A stretch of DNA of 64,000 bases from CAYNRE01 sp964399535 (GTDB lineage Bacteria > Planctomycetota > Planctomycetia > Pirellulales > CAYNRE01). A program made the position numbers and the translations under genes. The notes below the pieces were generated by a model. The model made no database searches. It was not told where the DNA came from and saw only the letters and a program-made list of their open reading frames with translations. Location: contig CAYNRE010000009.1 of NCBI GenBank assembly GCA_964399535.1, forward strand, positions 62,001 through 126,000, given 5' to 3'. Below are positions 54,761 through 63,557 of the stretch, piece after piece; within the stretch, counting starts at the first letter, position 1, and each line of letters begins with the position of its first letter.

Positions 54761-56155
54761 ATGCGTGGATCGCAGCCGGCTTCCGTGTTGGTGGGCCCCC
54801 GCCGCGAAACGACAACCGCTCCGATTATCGACCTGAGCGAGGCGCCGGGAGAATCTCCCTGGCTCGATCTGCCGCTCTCGCCTCGAACCCAAGGTCAGAT
54901 CGTACCCGCTCGTCCGGGCGATCATCCGGCGGTTTTTCCTTTTCTCACTTCGGTCTTTCAGGGCCCCTCGCACGACGCCTTTCAAAGCTCGCTCGACGAC
55001 CCCTACTACGAGCCCCGCGATCGCCTGCTCGTCAAACACGAAGACCGCATCGTCGCCCACTTGCAAATCGTCAAGCGCGTGATGCAGTTCGGCTCGCTCC
55101 GGCTGCCCGTGGCCATGCTCCGCTGGCTGGGCACCTTGCCCGAGCTGCGCGGGCGCGGGCTGGCCTCGCGACTGATTCGCATCGCCGATCAATGCATGGT
55201 CGAAGACGGCACGGCCCTGGGGCTGCTCAGCACCCGCATTCCCCACTTTTTCCGCCAAACCGGCTGGGCGGTCTGCGGGCGTCACTGCCTTTCCCAGGCC
55301 CGTACCCCCGACCTGCTCGTGCATCTGGCCCAGCGGCGCAGCCCGGTTCCGGCCGACGAACCGCCGCCGCTTACGGTTCGCCCCTGGCGCCAGGTCGAAC
55401 TTCCCAGCCTGATGCGCATCTACCGTCAGCAGGCCGCCGAAGGGTTCGGCACCCTCGAGCGTACCGAGCCCTACTGGCGGTGGATCATCAGCCGTAAAGG
55501 CTACGAACAGATTCTCGTCGCCATCGAGGGCCCCGACCGGTTCGAGCTCGACGACGGTACCGCCCCCATCGTGGGCTATGCGGTCACCCGCGGTCCGAAA
55601 GTGGTCGAGCTCTATACCGAGCCGGGCCGGTTCGACGCGGCCTTGGAACTAATGACCCGCGCCGCCAGCGAGGCCATGGAGCACGATCAACCCAGCGTCT
55701 CGCTCGCGGCGCCGCCCGACGATCCGCTGCACGCGGTGTTCCAGGCTGCCGGCAGCTCGCTCTGGCACCACGAAACTTGGCAGGGCGAAATGTACATGGC
55801 CCGCCTGTTCGATCCGGGCGCCCTGCTCAAGCTGCTCTGCGGCGAACTGCATCGCCGGGCCGACCGGGCCCGCTTGGCCCGTCCCTGCGAACTGAGCCTG
55901 CATTTCGACGACCAGCGGTTCCGCTTGATTATTTCCCGCCGCAGCGTCAAGGTGGCTCAAGACAAACTGGGGCGATGCCTGATCAGCGGCAATAGCGCCG
56001 AACTGGTGAGGCTGCTCTTGGGACACACCAATATCGACGAAGCGGTCGATGCCGGCCGGCTGGAAGCCAAGACCCGGGCCGCCCAGGAGTTGGCCAAGGT
56101 TCTATTTCCACAACTTCCTGTTTGGTACCCGCCGCTCGACGAACTCGATCCCTGA
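54761..56155 (+). CDS. GNAT-family acetyltransferase, Eis-like
   Basis: A 464-residue protein from the ATG at 54761. The first GNAT domain (about 45-190) has the acetyl-CoA loop LPELRGRGLASRL and catalytic-side strand AMLRWLGT. A second GNAT-like half (about 210-350) and a C-terminal SCP2-like domain (about 365-460) make up the Eis-type layout. Eis enzymes acetylate amines, including aminoglycosides; this substrate is unknown. It follows the BshC-like gene by 59 bases. Confidence 0.75.
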   Translation: MRGSQPASVLVGPRRETTTAPIIDLSEAPGESPWLDLPLSPRTQGQIVPARPGDHPAVFPFLTSVFQGPSHDAFQSSLDDPYYEPRDRLLVKHEDRIVAHLQIVKRVMQFGSLRLPVAMLRWLGTLPELRGRGLASRLIRIADQCMVEDGTALGLLSTRIPHFFRQTGWAVCGRHCLSQARTPDLLVHLAQRRSPVPADEPPPLTVRPWRQVELPSLMRIYRQQAAEGFGTLERTEPYWRWIISRKGYEQILVAIEGPDRFELDDGTAPIVGYAVTRGPKVVELYTEPGRFDAALELMTRAASEAMEHDQPSVSLAAPPDDPLHAVFQAAGSSLWHHETWQGEMYMARLFDPGALLKLLCGELHRRADRARLARPCELSLHFDDQRFRLIISRRSVKVAQDKLGRCLISGNSAELVRLLLGHTNIDEAVDAGRLEAKTRAAQELAKVLFPQLPVWYPPLDELDP

Positions 56156-56245
56156 TCGTTTCCTGAATTGAATACCACGGGCGCCGGGCGGGGTGCCCAA
56201 TACGGTCGCACCCGGCCGGACGGCCCACGGCACGAGAGTCAACGC

Positions 56246-58015
56246 ATGCAGCGCCGCTGGCGAATCCTGACGCACGATTCCGCCAAAATCGAGCGGCTGG
56301 CCAGCGCGGTGCGGGTGCCGCCGCTGATCGCCCAGTTGCTTGTCGCTCGCGGGCTGCACGATCCCGACCGTGCCCTGGCTTTTCTCGATCCCAAGCTCTC
56401 GGCGCTGCGCGATCCAGATTCGTTGCCTGGCATACCGCAAGCGGCCCAGCGACTGCACCAGGCCCTGAGCGAAGGCAAATCGATCACCGTATACGGCGAT
56501 TACGACGTCGACGGCATGGCCGCCACGGCCCTCTTGGTCCAGTGCCTGAAACTATTGGGCGGCAAGGTCAACTTCTACGTTCCCAATCGGCTGGAAGAGG
56601 GTTACGGACTGAGCGAAACGGCCCTGGCGGCGCTGGCCTCGCAGGGCACTCAACTCGTGGTCACGGTCGACTGCGGCATCGCCAGCCCCGTGCAGGCTCG
56701 CGCGGCACGGCAATTGGGCCTCGACCTGATCATTACCGATCACCACCAGTTCGGCGCCGAACTGCCCGAGGCAACCGCCTTGGTCCATCCGCGGTTGCCA
56801 GGGTCCGCCTACCCCTTCGGCGGGCTGAGCGGGGCGGGGGTCGCGTTCAAGCTGGCCTGGGCGGTCTGCCAACAGGCCAGCCAGGCTCGTCGGGTAAGCG
56901 ATGGAATGCGGGAATTCCTCCTGCAAGCGGTCGGGCTGGCGGCACTGGGCACCGTGGCCGACGTGGTGCCTTTGGTCGACGAAAACCGCATCCTGGTTCG
57001 CCACGGGCTGGTCAGCCTGAAAGAGCGCCCCAATCCCGGGTTGGCCGCGCTGTTGCGCACGACCGGGCTGGCCGACAAGCCCAGGCTCGGCAGCGAAGAC
57101 CTGGCCTTTTCGATCGCGCCACGGCTGAATGCCGCCGGACGCCTGGGGCAGGCCCAGTTGGGAGTCGAGCTGCTCACCACCACCAGCCCCGAGCGCGCCA
57201 GTGCCCTGGCCGATTACCTCGATCAGCTCAACTCCAGTCGCCAGAGCCTGGAACGCAGCATCTACCTTCAAGCCCACAAGCAGCTCAAAGACCAGTTCGA
57301 TCCCGAGCAAGACGCGGCCTTCGTGCTCGCCGGCCGCAACTGGCACGCCGGCGTCATCGGCATCGTGGCCGGCCGGCTGGCCGAAAAGTATCACCGCCCG
57401 GTGGTGGTCATCTCGCTCGACGATTTGGGCGTAAAACCGGGAACCGGCTCGGGCCGCAGCATTCGCGGTTTCGACCTGCACCAGGCGCTCGAGCAGTGCC
57501 AGAGCTGCCTGGTCGGTTTCGGCGGACACGCCGCCGCGGCCGGGTTGCGGATCGAGGAACGCTACCTCGACGAGTTTCGCGCCCAGTTTTGCGAATACGC
57601 CGCGACCGAGCTGGCCCAGACTCAGCTCGAGCCCGAGATCGTCATCGACGCCGAGGCTCCGCTCGCCGCCTTCTCCCTGGCGGCCGTCAACCAGATCGAA
57701 CAACTGGCCCCTTTCGGCCAGGAAAACCGCCGGGCGGTGTTCTGCGCCACCGGGGTGCGCCTGGGCGAGTTGCCGCGGCGCATGGGCGAAGGGGGCCATC
57801 ACCTGGCGCTGCGGCTGGTGCAGCACGGCGTTCAGTTTCGAGCCGTCGCGTTCGGCAATGGCGACTGGGCCGATCAACTTACCGACCTTCAACAGCCGCT
57901 CGATATCGCCTTCCAGCCGGTCATCAACAACTTTCGCGGCCGAGCCCAGGTCGAGCTGCACCTCAGCGATTGGCGGGTCTCGGTCTCCGCTCCCCAGGCC
58001 GAGGCCGTCTCGTGA
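56246..58015 (+). CDS. recJ: Single-strand DNA exonuclease RecJ
   Basis: A 589-residue DHH-family exonuclease from the ATG at 56246. YGDYDVDGMAATALL (D85, D87, D89) is motif I, VTVDCGIAS motif II, IITDHHQFG motif III, and SGAGVAFKLAW follows. The DHHA1 domain has GRSIRGFDLHQAL and GFGGHAAAAGL, and a C-terminal OB-like domain completes it. It degrades 5' single-strand DNA in recombination and mismatch repair. Confidence 0.94.
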   Translation: MQRRWRILTHDSAKIERLASAVRVPPLIAQLLVARGLHDPDRALAFLDPKLSALRDPDSLPGIPQAAQRLHQALSEGKSITVYGDYDVDGMAATALLVQCLKLLGGKVNFYVPNRLEEGYGLSETALAALASQGTQLVVTVDCGIASPVQARAARQLGLDLIITDHHQFGAELPEATALVHPRLPGSAYPFGGLSGAGVAFKLAWAVCQQASQARRVSDGMREFLLQAVGLAALGTVADVVPLVDENRILVRHGLVSLKERPNPGLAALLRTTGLADKPRLGSEDLAFSIAPRLNAAGRLGQAQLGVELLTTTSPERASALADYLDQLNSSRQSLERSIYLQAHKQLKDQFDPEQDAAFVLAGRNWHAGVIGIVAGRLAEKYHRPVVVISLDDLGVKPGTGSGRSIRGFDLHQALEQCQSCLVGFGGHAAAAGLRIEERYLDEFRAQFCEYAATELAQTQLEPEIVIDAEAPLAAFSLAAVNQIEQLAPFGQENRRAVFCATGVRLGELPRRMGEGGHHLALRLVQHGVQFRAVAFGNGDWADQLTDLQQPLDIAFQPVINNFRGRAQVELHLSDWRVSVSAPQAEAVS

Positions 58016-58145
58016 TCGGCCGCCTCGCCGGCCAACCGGGCCAAAGCCCGGTTGCCGCTCGGCCCTGGGCGCGCTAAGCTCGTTTCGCGCCCCATCCGGC
58101 GGCGCCACCGTCGATCCGCCTGAACCCGCTGTTACCGCGGCCACC

Positions 58146-58799
58146 ATGTTCTCGAGCGAACCCTTCGTCACCGCCCGGAGGAAAATGGTCGACGACCAGC
58201 TCGTCGCCCGGGGCATCCACGACGCGCGCGTTCTGGCCGCGTTTCGCCGCGTTCCGCGCGAGCGATTCGTCGCTACGGGCTTTGAGGCCGAGGCCTACGC
58301 CGATCGCGCGCTGCCGATCGATTGCAATCAAACCATCAGCCAGCCCTATATCGTGGCTCTCATGACCCAGGCCCTGGCCCTGCGCGGACCGGAGCGGGTA
58401 CTCGAAATCGGTACCGGCAGCGGCTACCAGACCGCGATCCTGGCCGAGTTGGCCGCCGAGGTCGTCACCATCGAGCGCCATGCCTCGCTCAGCAGAGGGG
58501 CCCAAACCGTGCTCAACGATCTGGGCGTGACGAATGTCGAGTTCCTGATCGGCGACGGCCGTCTGGGCTGGCCCGACCGGGCACCCTACGACGCGATACT
58601 AATCGCCGCGGCCGCCGAGGAAGTCCCTCCCGCGCTCTACAACCAGTTGGCCGACGGCGGGCGCCTCGTCGCCCCGCTCGGCGGCGACCAATCGCAGAAC
58701 CTGGAACTGATTTTCCGCGGCGGCGATCGCTTTTCACGGCAATGGCTTTCCGGGTGCCGATTCGTGCCCCTGGTCGGCGGCGGCCCGCCGCCCGGCTGA
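58146..58799 (+). CDS. pcm: Protein-L-isoaspartate O-methyltransferase
   Basis: A 217-residue class I SAM methyltransferase. ISQPYIVALMTQAL is the substrate motif of PCMT, VLEIGTGSGYQTAILAEL the SAM-binding motif I, and YDAILIAAAAEEVPPAL motif III. It methylates isoaspartyl residues for repair of aged proteins. It lies 130 bases downstream of recJ. Confidence 0.92.
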   Translation: MFSSEPFVTARRKMVDDQLVARGIHDARVLAAFRRVPRERFVATGFEAEAYADRALPIDCNQTISQPYIVALMTQALALRGPERVLEIGTGSGYQTAILAELAAEVVTIERHASLSRGAQTVLNDLGVTNVEFLIGDGRLGWPDRAPYDAILIAAAAEEVPPALYNQLADGGRLVAPLGGDQSQNLELIFRGGDRFSRQWLSGCRFVPLVGGGPPPG

Positions 58800-59082
58800 C
58801 CCCTTCGCGCGGCTCTCCCGGTCTCCGGCCTGTCGAGATTCCGGCCTCCGGTGATTTCTCGGGCTAGGCTTCAGTGGCCCGCGGCCCGACTTGGAAGCTC
58901 GTTCCAGCGATTTCGGCGTGGTCGCGGCCACCGCGTGCGGACCGTCGGCCGGCATAACGATCGGCGCCGCGGCACCCGACCGATCGCTACAACCCGCACC
59001 ATCCATGAAATGCAATCGTTCCGGCAGGAGCCCCACCGGGGGCCTTGCCGGAGACGCGCCCCCTTGCCCGAGGACCTGCGCC

Positions 59083-59598
59083 ATGGACCGCCTCAACGTC
59101 AAACGCGAACAAGTGCGTGAAGTGCTGGAAAACCGCTGCCGTGGATCGGCCGCGGCCCGGTTGTTGGTGGGCCACGTGATGTCGGTGGCCCCGACCTGCA
59201 TCAATGCCGAAGTCAACGTGCTGGAGCTCTTGCGGTTGTTTCGTACCAAGGGGTTCCGTCACCTCTTGGTCACCGACGCAGAGGGGCGTCTGATCGGCGT
59301 CATCAGCGACCGCGACGTGCTCCGCTGCCTGGGGCCGCTGGAACAACCAGACCGAGACCAACTCGCCCAGATCACGGCCGGCCAGGTGATGAGCACCGAC
59401 CTGGTCACCACCCAACCCCGCACCGATCTGGAAGCTGCGACGGCCATGATGATCGAGCACGGAATTAGCTGTCTGCCGGTTCTCGCGGGAGAAACGCTCG
59501 TGGGAATCGTAACGAACACCGACCTGCACCTGACCATGCAGGTCTTGCTCGAAACGCTCGAAGCCGAACAGCCCGATGGCGTCACCGCGGTGGGTTGA
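59083..59598 (+). CDS. CBS-domain pair protein
   Basis: A 171-residue protein made almost entirely of two CBS domains (about 30-85 and 97-155). VGHVMSVAPTCINAEVNVLE and GRLIGVISDRDVLR form the first; AGQVMSTDLVTTQPRTDLEA and ETLVGIVTNTDLHLT the second. Tandem CBS modules bind adenine nucleotides and regulate partners. No fused effector domain is present, so it probably acts in trans. It follows pcm by 283 bases. Confidence 0.88.
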   Translation: MDRLNVKREQVREVLENRCRGSAAARLLVGHVMSVAPTCINAEVNVLELLRLFRTKGFRHLLVTDAEGRLIGVISDRDVLRCLGPLEQPDRDQLAQITAGQVMSTDLVTTQPRTDLEAATAMMIEHGISCLPVLAGETLVGIVTNTDLHLTMQVLLETLEAEQPDGVTAVG

Positions 59599-59733
59599 TT
59601 TGCCGCGGCCTGGCTCGCGTCTCCCTGAAAACGCCCGCATCCGCTGGCCCGGGCTTCACGGCTCGGCGTGCCCGGGGCTTTGCCTCGGGTAACGCTCGTA
59701 ACGAGTGCACCTGGCAGGCTCAGAGTAGGGGTT

Positions 59734-59769
59734 TTGTCAGCCTTGGTTGTTGTGTCGAAGGCTGAACAA
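59734..59769 (+). promoter_or_regulatory. Imperfect inverted repeat upstream of a small conserved protein
   Basis: TTGTCAGCCTT (59734-59744) and AAGGCTGAACAA (59758-59769) are inverted arms with one base missing and a 13-base loop. It lies in the 262-base gap after the CBS gene. It could be a terminator-like stem (no T tract follows) or an operator. Confidence 0.45.
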
Positions 59770-59860
59770 ACGTTTGGCCTGGCGACCAGGCCTCGCCGAT
59801 ATCCGCTGTGATTGTCGCACCATCGCGCAGTCGCACCCCCGGCGGAAAGGCGAATTCACC

Positions 59861-60154
59861 ATGGCTAAGGAAATCGTAAGGGTCGTCACTCGGGGCAGCG
59901 ACGGCAAGCTACGTATTCGCGACTACAACAAGGCCGACCACCTGCTGAAGATGCACACCCAGGTCGGCATCGACGACTGCAGCACCGACCTGGAGCTGCG
60001 GGGCTTGCCCGTGTTCCGAGGGCTGATTGGCCCCATGCCCGAAGGCAAGAACGTGATTCGCTACGAATCGCCCGAGGTGTTCGAATCGCTCACCAAAGAG
60101 TGGTCGACCACCAAGGTCTCGCGCCGCAGCCGCACCAAGGCCCCCACGGAATAG
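59861..60154 (+). CDS. Small conserved basic protein; function unknown
   Basis: A 97-residue protein starting MAKEIVRVVTRGSDGKLRI. It is compact, mixed alpha/beta, with a conserved-looking core (ELRGLPVFRGLIGPMPEGK) and a basic tail (SRRSRTKAPTE). GGCGG and AAAGG precede the ATG. No family was recognised. The ordered sequence and codon pattern indicate a real gene. Confidence 0.65.
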   Translation: MAKEIVRVVTRGSDGKLRIRDYNKADHLLKMHTQVGIDDCSTDLELRGLPVFRGLIGPMPEGKNVIRYESPEVFESLTKEWSTTKVSRRSRTKAPTE

Positions 60155-60257
60155 CCCGCCCAGGCGGAACCTTGCCACCTCGGCAGCCCGCCCGTCAGGC
60201 CGACGCCGTTTCCCGCCGATTCGCTCCGCCCGCCCCGCGTTCCAACCTCTGGTCTCC

Positions 60258-60710
60258 ATGCAGCTCCGGGTGGGCACGACTCTCAAGGCTCGGCCCGAAA
60301 CGGTTTGGCAGGCCCTTTCCCTGCCGGAAACCTTTGAAGCGGTCACCCGGGGACTGTTGCGGGTCGCCTGGGTCACTCCGCGGCCCACTACCTGGCAGGC
60401 GGGCGTTGAATACCGGCTACGGGTCGGCCCTGCCTGGCTGCCGATTGCCTGGAGCCATACCCTGCGGATCGTCCGCGTCGACGCCAAGCGCCGGGTCGTT
60501 GCCACCGAGGAATCGGGCGGACCGCTGAGGGTTTGGAACCACCAACTGCGCGTCGAACCGGCCGGCCCGCACACGTCGCGCTACTGGGATGTCATCGACT
60601 TCGACCTGGGGCTCCTCACCCCTCTGGCCGCGCCGCTAATCTGGGGCTTTTTTCGCTATCGACAAAGGCGGCTCCGGCGGCTCCTGGTGGGCCAATCCAC
60701 TACCCCCTGA
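60258..60710 (+). CDS. SRPBCC (polyketide cyclase-like) family protein
   Basis: A 150-residue START-like helix-grip protein. ARPETVWQALSLPETFE opens the SRPBCC fold, YRLRVGPAWLPIAW and WNHQLRVEPA form central strands, and a long C-terminal helix (FFRYRQRRLRRLLVG) closes it. The cavity binds hydrophobic ligands in this superfamily; no enzymatic function can be assigned. Confidence 0.75.
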   Translation: MQLRVGTTLKARPETVWQALSLPETFEAVTRGLLRVAWVTPRPTTWQAGVEYRLRVGPAWLPIAWSHTLRIVRVDAKRRVVATEESGGPLRVWNHQLRVEPAGPHTSRYWDVIDFDLGLLTPLAAPLIWGFFRYRQRRLRRLLVGQSTTP

Positions 60711-60891
60711 ACCGCGGTCGAGCGCCGCGAATTCCGCGAGCGGGCAAGGGCCCAGCTTGTTTCGCCGCCAGGGGCCCATTAGCCTGACGGGCAGAATCTA
60801 CCCGCTGCCGCGGCAGGGCTGTACGGTGCCCGCCCCCCGGCGCTTCACCTTGGGCCCTTTCCCGGGGGCCTGGTCCCGGCCCGCAACCGCA

Positions 60892-62193
60892 ATGCTCACC
60901 TCGACCCGCCGCCATCGGCTCGCCTCGCGACCGTTCGTCATCCTGGCCGCCGTGCTGCTAGCGAGTTGGCTGGGCACCACGCTCGCCCGTGCCGAGAATT
61001 GGCCCGGTTGGCGGGGCCCGCGGGGGGATGGTTCCAGCAGCGAGCCCGACCTGCCCGTGCACTGGAACGAGTCGGAAAACATCGTCTGGCGAACCCCGCT
61101 GCCTGGGCGCGGCCATTCCTCGCCCATCGTTTGGGGAGACCGAATCTACACCGCTTCTTGCGACGAGCCGGCGGGCAAACGGCTCCTGCTTTGCGTCGAT
61201 CGAGTTTCAGGAAAACTGCTCTGGCAACAGGTAGTGGTCGAATCCCCGCTGGAAGAGAAGCACCCGCTTAACAGCTACGCCTCGGGCACCCCCGCCAGCG
61301 ATGGACAACAGGTTTACGTGGCCTTTTTGGCTGGCGAAGACATGGTCGTGGCCGCCTACGACCGCGAGGGCCGCCAGCAATGGCTGGTACGCCCTGGCAC
61401 CTTTCACTCGAAACACGGCTTCTGCAGCAATCCGGTGCTGTTTGAGGATCTGGTCATCGTCAATGGCGACCACGATGGCGATTCCTACTTGCTGGCGCTC
61501 GATCGAGCGTCTGGCCAAACTCGCTGGAAAGTCGAGCGGCCCAACCGCACCCGCAGCTACGTCACCCCCATCATTCGCGAAATCGACGGGCGAACGCAGC
61601 TCATCTTTTCCGGATCCAAGTGCGTCGCCAGCTACGATCCCCGCCAGGGCAGCTTGCACTGGATCGTGCAGGGCCCGACCGAACAGTTCGTGGCCTCGCC
61701 GCTCTATCACCACGGTCTGGTCTTTCTCACGGCCGGATTCCCCGAGTATCACCTGATGGCGATTCGGCCCAACGGCCAAGGCGACGTAACCGCCTCGCAC
61801 ATCGCCTGGCGCGACACCAAAGGCGCGGGCTACGTCCCCTCGCCCGTGGCCAGCGGAGACCACTTCCTGTTGGTCACCGATGGAGGAGTGGCTAGCCAAT
61901 ACCGTTGCGAAACCGGGGAGCGGATCTGGATGGAAAGGCTGGGGGGCCACTTCAGCGGCTCGCCCATCGCCGCCGGCGGACTGGTCTACTTCACCGACGA
62001 CGCCGGGCAAACCCATGTGGTCCGCCCCGGGCCGGCCCTCGAGATCGTAGCCGAAAACACCCTCGGCCAGGCCTGCTTCAGCTCCCCCGCCGCCAGCCAG
62101 GGCAGCCTCTTCTTCCGCGGCGAAGAACACTTGCTGAGGATCGATGGGCCCGGAGGTTCCCAGCCCTTGCCTGGCGAAGAGGCGGGCCGCTAG
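60892..62193 (+). CDS. Exported PQQ-type beta-propeller protein
   Basis: A 433-residue protein from the ATG at 60892. It has a signal peptide (about 10-33, PFVILAAVLLASWLGTTLARA) and then a WD/PQQ-like propeller beginning NWPGWRGPRGDG, the common start of planctomycete PQQ-repeat proteins. Blades are marked by RVSGKLLWQQ, REGRQQWL, RASGQTRWKV and ETGERIWMERL. It probably has no redox activity on its own and may bind another exported partner. Confidence 0.85.
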   Translation: MLTSTRRHRLASRPFVILAAVLLASWLGTTLARAENWPGWRGPRGDGSSSEPDLPVHWNESENIVWRTPLPGRGHSSPIVWGDRIYTASCDEPAGKRLLLCVDRVSGKLLWQQVVVESPLEEKHPLNSYASGTPASDGQQVYVAFLAGEDMVVAAYDREGRQQWLVRPGTFHSKHGFCSNPVLFEDLVIVNGDHDGDSYLLALDRASGQTRWKVERPNRTRSYVTPIIREIDGRTQLIFSGSKCVASYDPRQGSLHWIVQGPTEQFVASPLYHHGLVFLTAGFPEYHLMAIRPNGQGDVTASHIAWRDTKGAGYVPSPVASGDHFLLVTDGGVASQYRCETGERIWMERLGGHFSGSPIAAGGLVYFTDDAGQTHVVRPGPALEIVAENTLGQACFSSPAASQGSLFFRGEEHLLRIDGPGGSQPLPGEEAGR

Positions 62194-62245
62194 CCGGCCG
62201 CCGACGAAATCCCTACGTCGGCCCGCCCCTGCGATCATCCGCCGG

Positions 62246-63175
62246 CTAACTCTTACGAATCGGGCGAAGCCGCTCCTCGGGAAGGACCATCGAGGTTACC
62301 CGCAGCCCGAACATATCGCCTACCTTTACGGCCTCGCCGTCGGCCAACACCTGCCGCCCGACGCGCAGACTCAACATCTCCTCGCACGACTTGTTGAACT
62401 GAATGATCATGCCCGGAACCATCTCCCTCACGCGGCCGACAGGGAGCCGAGTGCTGGCCAGCTCCACCGAGACAGGGAGTCGAATTCGCATCAAGCTGCG
62501 GGCATAGGGGGGCAGCCGATCCCAGGTCTTGGCCGCCGGATCTCGTTCCGCCGGGCCGGCCGCCGCCGACACTGCGCCGCCGACCGAGGCCTCGACTTGG
62601 TCAGCCGCCGTCTCGTTTGGTGCGGCCCCTTCGCCCGCGGCAGGCTCCCCAAGCGCCGCCGGAGCCGTAAGCGGAGATACCAGCCACCAGACCGCGCTGG
62701 CTTCGCCGCGCTCGGCTTCGGCCTGCTGGCTCCGAACCTGAATCGGCAGGGCCCAGCAGTCGCTGGCCGGGAGTGCCCGGGCAACGGTTTCCGCCAAATT
62801 CGCGGACGGGCGGGGCGATTCGTTGCTCACCCCGAGCGATTCGGGCAGCAAGAGCACCCCGAGCTCTTGGGCCAGGGTGCCCAGTCGGCCGGTGCCTGCG
62901 GCGTCGGGCGCCGAATACCAGGCCGGAAGCAGGCCGCCGGCCTCCCCGACGAGCAGCGCCGTGGCACGTTCGCCGCAGATCCAACTCAGAACCAACCCCG
63001 GTCCCGATAACCGACTGGCAAGCTCGGCCGCGGCGAGTTGCACCGGCTCGCCAAACTCGAGCACCACGGTCGACCCCAAGCCTCGAGCCAGGGCCGCGCC
63101 GATATTCTCCGCGTTGGCGCGGCACTGCCCGGCAATGGCCGGCATTGCTTCGGCGGTCAACTCGCCCATCGTCAT
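62246..63175 (-). CDS. FliN/SpoA-domain protein with long N-terminal region
   Basis: A 309-residue protein. The C-terminus (about 230-300) is a SpoA domain of the flagellar switch FliN type (LPVSVELASTRLPVGRVREM, then SLRVGRQVLADGEAVKVGDM and FGLRVTSM). The N-terminal 200 residues resemble a diverged FliM/CheC-like region (GEPVQLAAAELASRLSGPG) joined by an Ala/Glu/Pro linker (about 170-215). No other flagellar gene is in the window, so it may serve the motor from a distance or have another role. Confidence 0.78.
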   Translation of the reverse strand: MTMGELTAEAMPAIAGQCRANAENIGAALARGLGSTVVLEFGEPVQLAAAELASRLSGPGLVLSWICGERATALLVGEAGGLLPAWYSAPDAAGTGRLGTLAQELGVLLLPESLGVSNESPRPSANLAETVARALPASDCWALPIQVRSQQAEAERGEASAVWWLVSPLTAPAALGEPAAGEGAAPNETAADQVEASVGGAVSAAAGPAERDPAAKTWDRLPPYARSLMRIRLPVSVELASTRLPVGRVREMVPGMIIQFNKSCEEMLSLRVGRQVLADGEAVKVGDMFGLRVTSMVLPEERLRPIRKS

Positions 63176-63557
63176 CCTCGCCCCGGGGACCGAGATTCCC
63201 CACGGAATCGTCGCGCTCTACCCTTGTTATCGGCCTCAAATCCTCTGAGGTTTACCCAGATCAACTCGCCCCTGGGCCACCAGGTCGAACCCAAGCAACG
63301 GCTACGCGTCTCTATTCGCACCAGGGCTTGCTGGTTGGTCCTCGTCAAATGGCCGATAAGCTAGCGATCCCGCTCGGCGGGGCGGTGTCCGCAGGATGCC
63401 TGGGGGATATACTTACCTATCCTGACAGAACTTCCGAAACAGCCAGTCGTATGCCTGGTTAGGCTTTTTTTGGCCCGGCTCGCTCTTTAACCGAGAGTGG
63501 GCTAGCCCGGCGGTTATTTGGCTTCTAGGGGGGCCGTCCTTCCCGGGCGGTCGATCC
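63176..63557 (+). other. 382-base divergent region with possible nadA leader attenuator
   Basis: No gene is seen. It contains a TATACT hexamer (63408-63413) without a good -35, and then, on the nadA strand, GCCT/AGGC (63453-63464) followed by seven T residues (63465-63471). Confidence 0.4.
63453..63471 (+). terminator. Weak intrinsic terminator in the nadA leader
   Basis: GCCT (63453-63456) pairs with AGGC (63461-63464) across a GGTT loop and is followed by seven T residues. The stem is only four pairs. Lying 87 bases before the nadA start on the same strand, it could attenuate nadA. Confidence 0.4.

Noticed and set aside
56552..58216. 554-codon minus-strand frame opposite recJ
   Set aside because: Antisense shadow of RecJ with low-complexity translation.
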